Assembly: GCA_963840725.1 (NCBI GenBank)
Contig: CAWIZY010000004.1
Span: 496,001-560,000, forward strand
DNA from: CAVWDU01 sp963840725
Lineage (GTDB): Bacteria > Pseudomonadota > Gammaproteobacteria > Pseudomonadales > Halieaceae
Reading direction: 5' to 3'
Length of the DNA: 64,000 nt
Position 1 is the stretch's first letter. Every line of letters starts with the position of its first letter. Both the position numbers and the translations under genes were made by a program. Positions 18,459-28,361 of this stretch are shown here, piece by piece. The notes beneath the pieces were generated by a model, which was given only the letters and a program-made list of their open reading frames with translations, ran no database searches and was not told where the DNA came from.

Positions 18459-18518
18459 CCCGCCGCAGGGGCGCCTGCCGCAGGGGCGCCTGCCGCAGGA
18501 TCGCCTGCCGCAGGGTCA
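18459..18518. repeat. Four 15-bp tandem repeats
   Basis: Four consecutive copies of a 15-base unit, consensus CCTGCCGCAGGGGCG, with the last two copies diverged at three or four positions. Each unit contains the small palindrome CCTGC-C-GCAGG. The array overlaps the DUF2007 stop codon and lies just upstream of the MBL gene start. Confidence 0.85.
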
Positions 18519-18821
18519 CCCTTTCGCTGCACCACAGCGCCAGCAGAGTTCGAACGAGGCACCGTTTGATTCACCACAGGCAACACACCGCCAATCTGCC
18601 TCGCCGCGTTCACTCAAAGACTGATCCAGCAGGGCCACAGCGCGCTCATAATCCTTGTCAGCCAGAACCCACAACTCAGGCCAGGTATCAAAAGCAGACA
18701 GCTCCCCGAGTCCACCCTGTGAGAACTCGTTGCGGACCACGACGCCGATACCGGCGGCCTCGAGCAATCCACGGGCATTGCCGACAATCAGCGAATTCTC
18801 ATGAGTGAAGATCAGCTTCAC
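18516..18821 (-). CDS. DUF2007 protein with C-terminal zinc ribbon
   Basis: A protein of about 101 residues if started at the GTG at 18821 (VKLIFTHENSLIVGNARGLL), where DUF2007 homology begins. The DUF2007 part is a small ferredoxin-like domain sometimes called a putative signal-transducing protein. The tail WRCVACGESNGASFELCWRC has two CxxC pairs forming a RanBP2-like zinc ribbon. Function is unknown. The frame is open further upstream, to 18902, without family similarity. The stop is formed inside a 15-bp tandem-repeat array. Confidence 0.75.
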   Translation of the reverse strand: MKLIFTHENSLIVGNARGLLEAAGIGVVVRNEFSQGGLGELSAFDTWPELWVLADKDYERAVALLDQSLSERGEADWRCVACGESNGASFELCWRCGAAKG

Positions 18822-18918
18822 AATCAGCGGCTCGCGTACCGGGCAATCGACATGCCCCCAGGGCAGGGGGGGGACTTGCGTAGTTGCCGGCCTGGCAGAC
18901 ACTGCAATGGCGCTGACA

Positions 18919-19779
18919 TCATTCCGCTGCCCGGGTAATGTGGCCCGGCGACAACGTGATCAAACGTTGCTTGTAAAGCGCTCCAAGCGCTTGCTTGAAG
19001 ACCTTTTTACTCACCCCAAAAACAGCGTAGATGTCCTCCGGGGGGCTCTTGTCGGTTAACTCGAGCCGACCACCGGCGGCTTCCAGCTTGAGCAAAATAG
19101 CTGCTTGAACTGCGGCCACCCGGTCTCGTCCGCCACCGGGCCGGTTCAGGGTCAGATCCAGCCGCCCGTCCTCCCGAACCCTCTTGACGAAACCCGACAG
19201 AGTTTGGCCCCTGCGCACATCCCCGAACAGTTCGTTCCTGTACAACAAACCCCAGTAGCGGTGATTCACAACCGCCTTGAAACCCAGCTCGGTCCGCTCC
19301 GCAACCAACAGTTCAACCGGATCACCCGTCCGCAGATCACCGGCTTCATCCTCAATCCACCGGTTAATTCGCGTTGAGCCTGTGATCCGCCCGCGTTTAT
19401 CCAGGTAGGCTCTTACGATAGCTCGCTGGCCAGCCCGCAGCTGATGCTGCTGCTCGGCAAAGGGCACCAGCAGGTCTTTCGGCAGACCCCAATCCACAAA
19501 CGCTCCGGTTTGGTTCACCGCCGCGACTTTCAGCCAGGCACACTCACCCACCTGCACAGCAGGGGTCAGTTGCGTGGCTACCGGGGCACCGTCAGCGTCC
19601 TGGTAGACGAACACCCGGACCGATTCTCCCGGCTGCAAGCCTCCCTGACCCGCGTCCGGTGGATGGGATGCAGGGAGAAAAAGCTCGCCGGCCAGACCGG
19701 CATCCAGCGTAAATCCCGCAACACCCACATCCTTGATTAGCAGCGAATTAAACTGGCCAGCTTGCAACATAGTTTTCAT
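18919..19779 (-). CDS. CvfB-like S1 RNA-binding protein
   Basis: A protein of about 286 residues starting MKTMLQAGQFNSLLIKDVGV. It has tandem S1-like OB folds: a first segment with GAGLAGELFLP, a clearer S1 domain around QTGAFVDWGLPKDLLVPFAEQ, and a third around GLLYRNELFGDVRRGQ. A C-terminal winged helix ends with DIYAVFGVSKKVFKQALGAL. This architecture is that of the CvfB/YitL family, which binds RNA and affects virulence factor expression in staphylococci; the role in proteobacteria is unclear. The ATG at 19779 or 19770 fits best; the longer ORF reaches into the divergent gene. Confidence 0.87.
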   Translation of the reverse strand: MKTMLQAGQFNSLLIKDVGVAGFTLDAGLAGELFLPASHPPDAGQGGLQPGESVRVFVYQDADGAPVATQLTPAVQVGECAWLKVAAVNQTGAFVDWGLPKDLLVPFAEQQHQLRAGQRAIVRAYLDKRGRITGSTRINRWIEDEAGDLRTGDPVELLVAERTELGFKAVVNHRYWGLLYRNELFGDVRRGQTLSGFVKRVREDGRLDLTLNRPGGGRDRVAAVQAAILLKLEAAGGRLELTDKSPPEDIYAVFGVSKKVFKQALGALYKQRLITLSPGHITRAAE

Positions 19780-19988
19780 CCCTATGCGCAAAAACAAATG
19801 CTCTGAACCACGGCGCGCATCCCCGACGCCAACATGATACGCTATCCACTGTTGGCGCATAAGCCGGATGTAACAGATCGTCCGGCACGTTGCCGACACG
19901 CGCTGCTACAGCGGTTCAGCAAGGTAGCGGGAGAGTTGATCAACATGGAATTTACCATACCCAGACTGGAAACCGGGAGAATGTGGCC

Positions 19989-20792
19989 TTGAACGACGTA
20001 TGGCTGCGGGCGAGTTGCCAGCTCTCTTTCGAGGTCGAGTTGCCAACGACCATGGTTTTTATGCTGCGACCACGGAGTAACCCGCGTCAATGGGTTGCCG
20101 CTGAGCAATATCATCTGATGCCTTCACTGCGCGTGGTTGAGCACACCGATAGCTTCGGTAATCTGTGTCAGCGACTGGTTGCCCCGGCTGGCGATTTTCA
20201 TATCCGCACAAGTGCCGACGTTCTGGTATCGATGACCCCCCCTGTGCCGGGAAATCCAGCCTTTATTGAGATAGCCGATTTGCCGGAGCAGGTGCTGAGT
20301 TACCTGCTGCCAAGCCGCTATTGTGAATCAGATCGCTTCGGTGACATGGCTCTGGAAATCGTCGGTGAACTGCCCATGGGGTATGCCCAGGTCGCGGCGA
20401 TTACCAAGTGGGTAAGGGGCAACATTCGCTACGAACCGCTGAGCAGCACCTGGCCAGTATCAGCCACAGAAGTCAATGGCCGCGGTTGGGGAGTCTGCCG
20501 TGACCTCGCCCATGTTTCCATCGCCCTGTGCAGGGCTCTGTGCATTCCTGCGCGTATGGTGGTCGGTTATCTGCACGAACTGGAACCCATGGATTCTCAC
20601 GCCTGGTTCGAGGTATTCGTTGGCGGTCAGTGGTATACCTTTGACCCCATCTTTGATGACGGCCTGGGATTGAGAATCGCGGTAGCCTGCGGACGCGATG
20701 CAGCCGATGTGGCGGTCTACAACCAATACGGCCCTACCCTGTTGCCCACGGGTATGAGCGTCACAGTCGAGCACCTCGAGCGGGACGACTAG
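19989..20792 (+). CDS. Transglutaminase-like family protein
   Basis: A protein of about 267 residues. The N-terminal beta domain (LRASCQLSFEVELPTTMVFM) matches bacterial transglutaminase-like N domains. The catalytic core shows the cysteine in GWGVCRDLAHVSIALCRALC, His in DSHAWFEVFVGGQWYTFDP and the following Asp: a Cys-His-Asp triad of the transglutaminase/cysteine-protease fold. The start is most likely the TTG at 19989 with GGGAGA about ten bases upstream, since no in-frame ATG fits. Such proteins are often linked to an alpha-E and ATP-grasp peptide system; those partners are absent here. It converges on the zinc metallopeptidase gene, eight bases away. Confidence 0.85.
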   Translation: MNDVWLRASCQLSFEVELPTTMVFMLRPRSNPRQWVAAEQYHLMPSLRVVEHTDSFGNLCQRLVAPAGDFHIRTSADVLVSMTPPVPGNPAFIEIADLPEQVLSYLLPSRYCESDRFGDMALEIVGELPMGYAQVAAITKWVRGNIRYEPLSSTWPVSATEVNGRGWGVCRDLAHVSIALCRALCIPARMVVGYLHELEPMDSHAWFEVFVGGQWYTFDPIFDDGLGLRIAVACGRDAADVAVYNQYGPTLLPTGMSVTVEHLERDD

Positions 20793-20799
20793 CAGACAG

Positions 20800-21834
20800 T
20801 TAGGAAAGCGGCCGGGAGAGAGGCACTGACGCGATGGCCTCGCGCACAAAATGCAGTTTCTCGGCCACCGCGGCATTGATGATAAACGGATACGGATCGC
20901 CAGTCCCAAGACTACGGTTTACCTCGTTAATGGTAATCGCCAGCTGCCTCCAGACTTCCAGCTGTTGCGGCAACTGGGCAGCCATAATAGCCGGGTCTAT
21001 CAGCCCCCGGGTCGCAGCCGTCTCCAGTGTGTCCTGCATGTGCAGCAAGTGGGCAAAGCATTCCGCCCAGTCTTCTAACGGATGACTGCTGGCATAAGCG
21101 CTGATGAACCCACCGGGCCAATCAAATGCCGGGCCCCTGTCGTAGTATAGGTTGAGAGCCTGATCGTAATCTGCAGACGGGTCACCAAAGAGCTGTTTGA
21201 ACCGGGACCAGTCGTTGACCACCTGAAGATAAAAGTAATGGCCAGCCTCGTGGCGAAAATGCCCCAACAGCGTCCGGTAGCGCTCACCGGATATTTCACG
21301 CTGCCGAACGCGCTGCACTTCGTCGGCCTCCATCAGGTTGATCGTGATCAGGCCATTCTTGTGACCGGTGCTCACAAAGTGTTCGAGCACATCGGGGTGG
21401 CTGCGCTTGTCTTCGATAAAATCAAACCGCATTGGCCCGGCGCTGTTGCCGTTGCCAGGCCCTACCTGCAGGCCGAGCACGGCAAGCCCGGCAACAAGAC
21501 GACGCTTGGCCCGCTCCAGACCCTGCCAGCGAGCCAGGTTCTCAGGGCGATCGACAATGGGAATGGTGCGATTGAGCTGACAAGTGCTGCACAACGTTGA
21601 GTCGGACACGCCATTGGTCAGTGGAACACAGCCATTACAGACCTGGTAGTTGAGGCGATTGGCACACAAGCGATAAGCCCGTCCATCATCATCAACAAGT
21701 GTCCCGTCACCGCAATCACGAAGCCCCAGCATCCCGGGCAGCAGCGGATCAAACGCCAACACCCTGGCGCAATTGAGACAGGCGATGTTATCGCAAAAAA
21801 CCGGCTCACCACAGCTACAAAACAGCAGGCGCAA
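20800..21834 (-). CDS. Putative zinc-binding metallopeptidase with N-terminal zinc ribbon
   Basis: A 344-residue protein. The N-terminus has a zinc ribbon (FCSCGEPVFCDNIACLNC) and a second Cys cluster near CNGCVPLTNG...CSTCQ. The catalytic motif is HEAGHYFYLQVV (HExxH) in the middle, with downstream EDWAECFAHLLHM supplying likely further ligands. This fits the family annotated as putative zinc-binding metallopeptidase (PF15887 type), which often neighbours transglutaminase-like genes, as here. Targets are unknown. No signal peptide is seen, so the protein is cytoplasmic. Confidence 0.85.
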   Translation of the reverse strand: MRLLFCSCGEPVFCDNIACLNCARVLAFDPLLPGMLGLRDCGDGTLVDDDGRAYRLCANRLNYQVCNGCVPLTNGVSDSTLCSTCQLNRTIPIVDRPENLARWQGLERAKRRLVAGLAVLGLQVGPGNGNSAGPMRFDFIEDKRSHPDVLEHFVSTGHKNGLITINLMEADEVQRVRQREISGERYRTLLGHFRHEAGHYFYLQVVNDWSRFKQLFGDPSADYDQALNLYYDRGPAFDWPGGFISAYASSHPLEDWAECFAHLLHMQDTLETAATRGLIDPAIMAAQLPQQLEVWRQLAITINEVNRSLGTGDPYPFIINAAVAEKLHFVREAIASVPLSRPLS

Positions 21835-22082
21835 AGCCTATCTCCCGGATTGATTTGGGGCCTGATCAGCCCCGACAAATGACTTCGAAGTGGCGTAACT
21901 CCCGTTGCAACCCGCCCGTCGAAACGCTGCGAATCTAACACAGGTTGGCTGACTCCCACAAACCAGCCGGCCCATCCTGCAAACCACTCTGCGGCTAATC
22001 AACCGCGAGAACTCCGCTGTTCGAAGCTGCGGCCACAGGGTAGAATCCGCGTCCTACCCACGGCCCCTGATGCAAACCACCA

Positions 22083-22838
22083 ATGACCAGATCGATCCTT
22101 ATCACCGGCGCAACCCGCGGCCTGGGCCGCCATCTCGCAGCCCAGTTTGTCAGCAGAGGTTACCGCCTGGCCCTCACCGGGCGTGACCCACTCGCCCTGG
22201 ATGACCTGGCTAGCGAGCTGCGCTCGGCAAATGATGGTCATAGTTCTGTCGCTGGCACTATCGTTACTGCGCAGCTCGACGTCCAGGATACCGAAGGCAC
22301 GGCCACAGCGCTGAACCAGTGTGCAGAGGCCCTGGGAGGGCTGGATATCGTGGTGGCCAATGCTGGCGTCGCGCTGCCCTCACCCGCTGGCAAAGACGCG
22401 TTCGAACAGGCGCGGACGGTGATTGAGATCAACCTCCTCGGTGCAATCGCTACCGCCGACGCGGCGGTTCGCCTGTTCAGACAACAGGGACACGGCCATC
22501 TGGTCGGCATCAGCTCCGTAGCGGGCGCCCGGGGAATGCGTAACCAGGGCGCTTACTGTGCCAGCAAAGCGGCACTGAGTCGCTATCTCGAAGCCGTCAG
22601 GCTGGAGACCGCGAGAGACAATATCGCTGTCACAGATCTGGCACCGGGCTTCATCGACACCGAGTTAAACCGGGGCATGCCCAGCCGGCCATTTGTCATA
22701 AGCGCGGAAAAAGGCACCCGCATTATGGCTGACCTGATTGAGCGTGAGGTCAAGTTTCGCTACGTCCCGGCTTGGCCCTGGGCCATTCTGGCACCTCTCA
22801 TGGCCCGCCTGCCCGACAGTATTGTCGGAAAACTCTAG
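22083..22838 (+). CDS. Short-chain dehydrogenase/reductase
   Basis: A 251-residue classical SDR. The cofactor motif TGATRGLGRH is at the N-terminus, NAGV follows at about residue 92, and the catalytic Ser and Tyr-Lys pair are in GISSVAG and GAYCASKAAL. It is soluble with a short C-terminal hydrophobic tail (AWPWAILAPLMARLPD), typical of SDRs near lipid enzymes. Substrate unknown. It stands alone, with 278 bases of gene-free sequence before the RND adaptor. Confidence 0.88.
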   Translation: MTRSILITGATRGLGRHLAAQFVSRGYRLALTGRDPLALDDLASELRSANDGHSSVAGTIVTAQLDVQDTEGTATALNQCAEALGGLDIVVANAGVALPSPAGKDAFEQARTVIEINLLGAIATADAAVRLFRQQGHGHLVGISSVAGARGMRNQGAYCASKAALSRYLEAVRLETARDNIAVTDLAPGFIDTELNRGMPSRPFVISAEKGTRIMADLIEREVKFRYVPAWPWAILAPLMARLPDSIVGKL

Positions 22839-23116
22839 CCAGAGATGCCGGACAACGCGGCGGGCGGCGCCATCATCGAGTGCCCGGGACGGCATACTAT
22901 TTACACACGTCATTCACCCGACTGTTACTCGCAGCCGGTACAATGCGTGAACAGGGCATCCGAATTGTGGTAGCTGCCGTACAGTAAACCGCAGCATTCA
23001 GGGCCTCCAGGCACAACCAGTGCCGTGGGCACACGTGGCTACGATGAGGGCGCCCGCAGAGACAAGCATCACCACGTTGGCCCCACAGGTCGGCGAACCG
23101 GACTGGATCAAACACA

Positions 23117-24196
23117 ATGAAAAACCCATGGATGAAGGGCCTGCTGTGTGCTCTCATCATCGCCATCGCCGCGGTCATTGCTGTGGTGATGGTCAAGAGT
23201 CGGCCTGATATTTCCAGGCGAGCGGCCGAAGCCCCTTTACCTGCGGTCGAGGTCATGACCAGCCAGCCAGCATCCGTGCCCGTGACCGTCAACTCCCGGG
23301 GCACAGTGATTCCCAGGCGCGACATCCAGTTCGCCAGCGAGGTATCAGGCAAGATCATCGAGGCCACCGACGATTTTGTCGAGGGTGGCCGCGTCGTGCA
23401 GGGGCAGACCCTGCTGCGGATTGACCCCATCGACTATGAAGTCGCGCGCTCGGAGGCCGAGGCGGCATTGGCCAGTGCCCGCTACTCGCTGGCCGAGGTG
23501 CAGGTTGTGGTCATGAAAGCGGCAATCGAGGAGGCCGAAGCCCGGGTACAGGCAGCGCAGGACCGGTTGCGGCAGGCGGAGGATGCCCTGGCAAAAACGA
23601 CCCTGAAAGCACCCTTCGACGCGATAGTGACCGAAAAGCGCGCGGACCTTGGCCAGTTCCTGCAACCGGGAACCGTGGTCGCTCGTCTGCTGAGCACCGC
23701 CCGGGTCGAGGTCAGGCTGCCCGTGCTGGCCGCTGACCTGCCCTTTATCAGCTACGGCCAGGCGCCCGACGGGAGCTGGCCCACTGCTCAATTGAAGGCG
23801 CGCTTCGGCGACACCGAACACCACTGGGAGGCCAGGCTGGTGCGCCTTGAACAGCGGGTAGATGAACAGACCCGTGTTTTCTACCTGGTGGCCGAAGTCG
23901 ACCAGCCCTACAACCTGGACCGGTACGCTACGGCGCTATCGGTGGGCCTGTTCGTGGAGGCGAGTATTTCCGGTAAAGCGATCGATAACGCGGTGCGACT
24001 GCCCCGGGCAGCGTTACACGGAGATGGCTTCGTGTACATCGTTGACCAGGGCATGTTGCGAAAACGGCCGGTTGAGTTACTGCGCCGCGAGGCGGATTCG
24101 GTCATTGTCGGCAAGGGCTTGTCCAGTGGCGAGCAAGTCCTGTTAACCCGCCTCGACCTGATGGTCGACGGCATGGCGGTCGCGGTGGAGCAGTAG
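23117..24196 (+). CDS. RND efflux periplasmic adaptor (membrane fusion protein)
   Basis: A 359-residue adaptor with one N-terminal membrane segment (GLLCALIIAIAAVIAVVMVK). It has the barrel-sandwich motif around RDIQFASEVSGKIIEATDDF, a coiled-coil hairpin at about 120-180 rich in Ala, Glu and Gln, and the lipoyl half motif LKAPFDAIVTEKRADLGQFL. It would link the inner-membrane pump, whose gene starts two bases after its stop, to an outer-membrane TolC-like channel. No TolC gene is in the window, so the outer component must be encoded elsewhere. Confidence 0.9.
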   Translation: MKNPWMKGLLCALIIAIAAVIAVVMVKSRPDISRRAAEAPLPAVEVMTSQPASVPVTVNSRGTVIPRRDIQFASEVSGKIIEATDDFVEGGRVVQGQTLLRIDPIDYEVARSEAEAALASARYSLAEVQVVVMKAAIEEAEARVQAAQDRLRQAEDALAKTTLKAPFDAIVTEKRADLGQFLQPGTVVARLLSTARVEVRLPVLAADLPFISYGQAPDGSWPTAQLKARFGDTEHHWEARLVRLEQRVDEQTRVFYLVAEVDQPYNLDRYATALSVGLFVEASISGKAIDNAVRLPRAALHGDGFVYIVDQGMLRKRPVELLRREADSVIVGKGLSSGEQVLLTRLDLMVDGMAVAVEQ

Positions 24197-24197
24197 T

Positions 24198-27100
24198 ATG
24201 GAGGCTCGCGCCGATCAGGGGATTATCGCATGGATGGCCAACAACCCGGTTGCCGCCAACTTGCTGATGCTGGTGATCATGGTCGGTGGGCTGGCCTCCA
24301 TCGGCGGCTTGAGCAAGGAGGTGTTTCCAACCTTCCCCTCGGAAGTCATCACGGTGACAGTGCCTTACCCGGGTAGCGCCCCCGAGGAAGTAGAACAAGG
24401 CATTATCCTGAAAGTCGAGGAAGCCATGGACGGGCTGGCCGGCATCAAGGAGGTCCGCTCGGAGGCGCGGGAGGGAGTGGGCGTCGTGACCCTGGTGCTG
24501 GAACCTGGCACCCCTATGACCAAGGCACTGAGCCAGGTGAAATCCAGGGTGGACGGTATCGCCGCGTTTCCGCTGGACGCGGAAGAACCCATTGTCGATG
24601 AGGTACTTAGCAAGACCCGGGCCATGCGACTCAGCATCTATGGCCAGCTCGAAGAGATGCAATTAAAGGAACTTGCCGCTTCGATTCGCGACGAAATTCT
24701 ACGCTCACCGGAGATCAGTCAGGTCACCATCAGAGGTGAGCGCGAATACGAGGTATCTATCGAAGTGTCGGACCAGGCGCTGCGACGTTACGGCTTGAGT
24801 TTTGACACGGTGGTCAATGCGGTAAGAACCAATTCACAAGACCTCCCCGGCGGCAAGTTGCGCACCGACACGGGTTCAATCACTCTGCGCTCCGTGGGCC
24901 AGGCCTATGCCGGAGCAGATTTTGCCCGGATCACGCTGATCACACGCAACGATGGCACCCAGATCACCCTGGGTGACGTCGCGAGTATCCGGGATGGCTT
25001 TGATGAGCAGCCAGTTTTGAGTCGGCTCAATGGCGAACCGGCCCGCACCCTGGAGGTGTTCAGTGTCGAAAACCAGGATGTCCTGGCGATCACCGATTGG
25101 CTGCGTCAATACGCCCAAGACAAGCAGGCCGATCTGCCCGCCGGCGTGCAGCTCACCGCCTGGGCTGACCGCAGCGTCACCCTCAATGGGCGGATCAACC
25201 TGATGCTGAAAAGCGCCACCCAGGGCGCCATTCTGGTGCTGATCACCCTGGCGCTGTTTCTGGATCTCTCACTGGCTTTCTGGGTCATCCTTGGCGTCCC
25301 GTTCTCGTTCCTGGGTGCCCTGCTGATGATCAATCTTCTCGGTCTGCCGGTCTCTATTAACGTCATCTCGGTTTTCGGCTTTATTCTGGTTCTGGGCATG
25401 CTGGTGGACGATGGTATCGTCACCGCCGAGAGTGCCTATACCCAGCTTGAGCGGGAACGTGAGGGGCTCGACAGCATAGTACGGGGGGTCAGGCGCGTCG
25501 CTGTTCCCACGATTTTCGGCGCCGTGACAACCATGGTCGCCTTTATCCCTGCCTGGTTCGTCACAGAAGGCGTGGGACGCATCATGTCGGTGCTGGTGCC
25601 GGTGGTCGTGTTGAGCCTGATTTTTTCCCTGATCGAAACCAAATTGATTCTTCCGGCCCACCTGCGCCATATCCAGATCGACGCTGCGGGAACCAGAGAT
25701 CGTGGGCTGCGCGCCCGACTCAGGGTCATCCAACAAGCCTGCGCCAATGGCCTGCAGCGCTTTGCCAATGTCCGCTACCGCAGATTGCTGGAACTGGCCG
25801 TGGAATATCGCTATGTCACCCTGTCCCTGTTCCTCGGCGGCTTGATCATCTGCCTGGCGCTGATTCCCTCAGGCCTTGTGCGCTTTGTATTCTTTCCCAG
25901 CGTGCCTTCCGATCAGATCAATATCGACCTGAAGATGCCCCAGGGTACACCCTGGCAACGGACCCATGACTACACCCTGCGGATCGAGCAGGCGGCGCAG
26001 GCGATGGATCAGCGTTACCAGCGCGAGACCGGTGCAGAGCAAGGCGTGGTGGTCGAAATGATGTCCCTGTCCACGACCGATACGGAGTCACAGGTCAGCC
26101 TTGAGCTACTGCCCAGTACAGAGCGAGATATTACCTCGGTGCAACTGGCGGTATGGCTCCGAGAGGCCCTGGGAACGCTGAGCGGCGCCCAGTCGCTGTC
26201 TCTGGACGCCAATGCCGGCCCACCGGGGCTGGCAATCAGCGTGGAACTGTCCGGGTCGGACCTGACGGCCCTGCGCGGAGCGGCCAACGAACTCAAGGCG
26301 GCGCTGGTAAATTATGAGGGTGTCTACGATATCCGCGACAGTTTCGACGCCGGCGGACCGGAGCTGGACATCCAGCTCACGGCGGAAGGTGACGCTCTGG
26401 GGCTGGGCCAGGTGGAATTGGCGCGTCAGGTCCGACAGGCATTTTTTGGCGCCGAAGTGCAGCGCTTTCAGCGCAGACGCGACGAGGTCAGAGTCTATGT
26501 GCGTTTTCCTGAGCAGACCCGAGCCAGCCTGGAGGCGTTGCGCTCCATGTGGATAGAGGTGCCCGGGCATGGCAAGGTGCCCTTTGGCGTGGTCGGAGAA
26601 GCGGTGGAGCACACCGGCGTGAGTGTTATCAGTCGTTTCAACCGCCAGCGAGTAGTCAATGTGCTGGCGGATGTGGACAAATCGCGGGTAGAGCCCAGCG
26701 TGGTCAACCGGGACATCGCGGCTACTGTGCTGCCGGACATCCTCAGTCGCTACCCCACCGTGGCATCGAGACTCAGCGGGCAAGCTGAAGAACAGGCCAA
26801 AACCACCGATGCTCTCAGCCTCGGAATGATCGCGGTGATGCTGATGATCTACGCGGCACTGGCTGTGCCACTGCGCAGCTATGGACAGCCCTTGATCATC
26901 ATGGCGGTTATCCCATTTGGCATCGTCGGTGCCATCCTGGGCCACCTGATTCTGGGCAACAGCGTCAGCATCCTGTCGGTGATTGGTATGATCGGCCTGG
27001 TGGGAATCGTGGTCAATGACAGCCTGGTGCTGGTCGATAACATTAACGCCCGGCTCAGAGAGGACGCAATCCACTGGAAACAAGCCGTGATAGAAGGTGG

Positions 27101-27371
27101 TGTCACCCGCTTCCGGCCTGTAGTACTGACATCAGTCACCACATTTATGGGCTTGCTGCCTATTCAACTGGAGGCCTCAATACAAGCCGAATTCGTCAAA
27201 CCGATGGCGATATCCATCGCTTTCGGGGTGCTGTTTGCCACGGCTGTAACCCTGTTTCTGGTGCCGACTCTGTATTTCGTCGGCCGGGATATTCACGCTG
27301 GCTTCAATCGTGCAGGCCAGCAACCGGTCAACGCCGGCATCGCGCCGGAGTCCGCCGCGGTGAATAGCTAG
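24198..27371 (+). CDS. HAE-family RND efflux pump permease
   Basis: A 1057-residue inner-membrane proton/drug antiporter of the AcrB superfamily. It starts IIAWMANNPVAANLLMLVIM and has two homologous halves with about 12 helices. TM4 contains GMLVDDGIVTAESAY with the paired Asp residues of proton relay, and the second half has GLVGIVVNDSLVLVDNIN. The coding start follows the adaptor stop by one base, so they are co-translated. The neighbours give no substrate hint; members of this MdtB-like or NolG-like group export organic compounds or metals of varied kinds. Confidence 0.92.
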   Translation: MEARADQGIIAWMANNPVAANLLMLVIMVGGLASIGGLSKEVFPTFPSEVITVTVPYPGSAPEEVEQGIILKVEEAMDGLAGIKEVRSEAREGVGVVTLVLEPGTPMTKALSQVKSRVDGIAAFPLDAEEPIVDEVLSKTRAMRLSIYGQLEEMQLKELAASIRDEILRSPEISQVTIRGEREYEVSIEVSDQALRRYGLSFDTVVNAVRTNSQDLPGGKLRTDTGSITLRSVGQAYAGADFARITLITRNDGTQITLGDVASIRDGFDEQPVLSRLNGEPARTLEVFSVENQDVLAITDWLRQYAQDKQADLPAGVQLTAWADRSVTLNGRINLMLKSATQGAILVLITLALFLDLSLAFWVILGVPFSFLGALLMINLLGLPVSINVISVFGFILVLGMLVDDGIVTAESAYTQLEREREGLDSIVRGVRRVAVPTIFGAVTTMVAFIPAWFVTEGVGRIMSVLVPVVVLSLIFSLIETKLILPAHLRHIQIDAAGTRDRGLRARLRVIQQACANGLQRFANVRYRRLLELAVEYRYVTLSLFLGGLIICLALIPSGLVRFVFFPSVPSDQINIDLKMPQGTPWQRTHDYTLRIEQAAQAMDQRYQRETGAEQGVVVEMMSLSTTDTESQVSLELLPSTERDITSVQLAVWLREALGTLSGAQSLSLDANAGPPGLAISVELSGSDLTALRGAANELKAALVNYEGVYDIRDSFDAGGPELDIQLTAEGDALGLGQVELARQVRQAFFGAEVQRFQRRRDEVRVYVRFPEQTRASLEALRSMWIEVPGHGKVPFGVVGEAVEHTGVSVISRFNRQRVVNVLADVDKSRVEPSVVNRDIAATVLPDILSRYPTVASRLSGQAEEQAKTTDALSLGMIAVMLMIYAALAVPLRSYGQPLIIMAVIPFGIVGAILGHLILGNSVSILSVIGMIGLVGIVVNDSLVLVDNINARLREDAIHWKQAVIEGGVTRFRPVVLTSVTTFMGLLPIQLEASIQAEFVKPMAISIAFGVLFATAVTLFLVPTLYFVGRDIHAGFNRAGQQPVNAGIAPESAAVNS

Positions 27372-27392
27372 GGCACGTGTGCAGATGCGGAA

Positions 27393-28151
27393 TCAGAACC
27401 GGTAGTTCACCGACACGAATGCCGTATTGAACCAGGCAAAGTTGTAGACATCGTCGCTGTCGACGCCCCCTTCGAGACCACGATAGCCGAGACCGAAACG
27501 CCATTTTTCACCGGGTTCGTAAACCACCCGCGCGCTGATATCAAACGCTCGACCGGGCCCGCCGGCCAGACCGTCGAAATCCGCCTGCAGCAGCCAATCT
27601 TCATTGACCCGGTATTGGGCAGCAAAATACAGTAGTGGTACGACGCCGACATCATCGTCGCGACTGCTGGTACCGTTCTGACTCAACTTGATCTCGGCAT
27701 CACGGATCTTCAGGGTGCCACCCACCCACAATTGCCACTGATCGCGATCATAGAAATTGTAGCGGTAGCCCACCCGCCAGGAGTTGAATTGGTAGGTCGC
27801 TCGCACTCGCTGGTCTGGCGCGTACTCTTTCCCGGCGAAACGTACCGCGGTGTCGAACTGTCCACTCTCGGTGTAGGACAACGGCGCCAGTATCAGCCGT
27901 ACACCGTGCTTCTCGTTAATGTTCCAGTTCGCATTGATTCTGGCGGTGGCCCAGGGGCCGCTACCTGCCAGTTCCTCCAGTGAGAATCGCGTGCCCTCGT
28001 TGTCATTGGGGATCTTGACATCGTTCCTTGCCTGGTAGCTGGCTCCCAGCTCCAGTTCCATATCAAAGCCGGGTTCAGCTGCCAGAGTCAACGGGCCCAC
28101 AAGCCCAAGGCAGTAGCCGACTGTCGCCGCTACGGTATTCCTGTACTGCAT
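27393..28151 (-). CDS. Outer-membrane beta-barrel protein, unknown family
   Basis: A 252-residue protein with an N-terminal signal region (VGYCLGLVGPLTLAAEP) and strongly alternating aromatic and polar residues. It has repeated strands such as WRVGYRYNFYDRDQWQLWVG and KWRFGLGYRGLEGG, and ends in VSVNYRF, a C-terminal Phe signature of an outer-membrane barrel. I do not recognise a specific family. It converges on the RND pump gene 22 bases away. Probable role: a small outer-membrane channel or structural protein; this is inference. Confidence 0.7.
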   Translation of the reverse strand: MQYRNTVAATVGYCLGLVGPLTLAAEPGFDMELELGASYQARNDVKIPNDNEGTRFSLEELAGSGPWATARINANWNINEKHGVRLILAPLSYTESGQFDTAVRFAGKEYAPDQRVRATYQFNSWRVGYRYNFYDRDQWQLWVGGTLKIRDAEIKLSQNGTSSRDDDVGVVPLLYFAAQYRVNEDWLLQADFDGLAGGPGRAFDISARVVYEPGEKWRFGLGYRGLEGGVDSDDVYNFAWFNTAFVSVNYRF

Positions 28152-28361
28152 GGTTGCGCCTCACTTTTGTCCAGGATAACGCCCCGGGGACCCAGCAGTA
28201 TACGTGCTGCCGGCAGATCAGATCAGCCGTCAGGTGCCGCCGCCAGCAGCGGCCCGCAGCCTGCGGGACCGAGCAGCCTTGACCTTCGCGGCGCGCCTTG
28301 CCATTGTGCGCGAGAGAAACCCCGCCGCGGCACTCAGTATCTCGGCGGCGGGCCCTGAGCA

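Noticed and set aside
26106..27083. 325-codon open frame opposite the RND pump gene
   Set aside because: It is antisense to a strongly conserved pump, has an ordinary shadow composition (His/Asp/Gln rich) and no recognisable domain.
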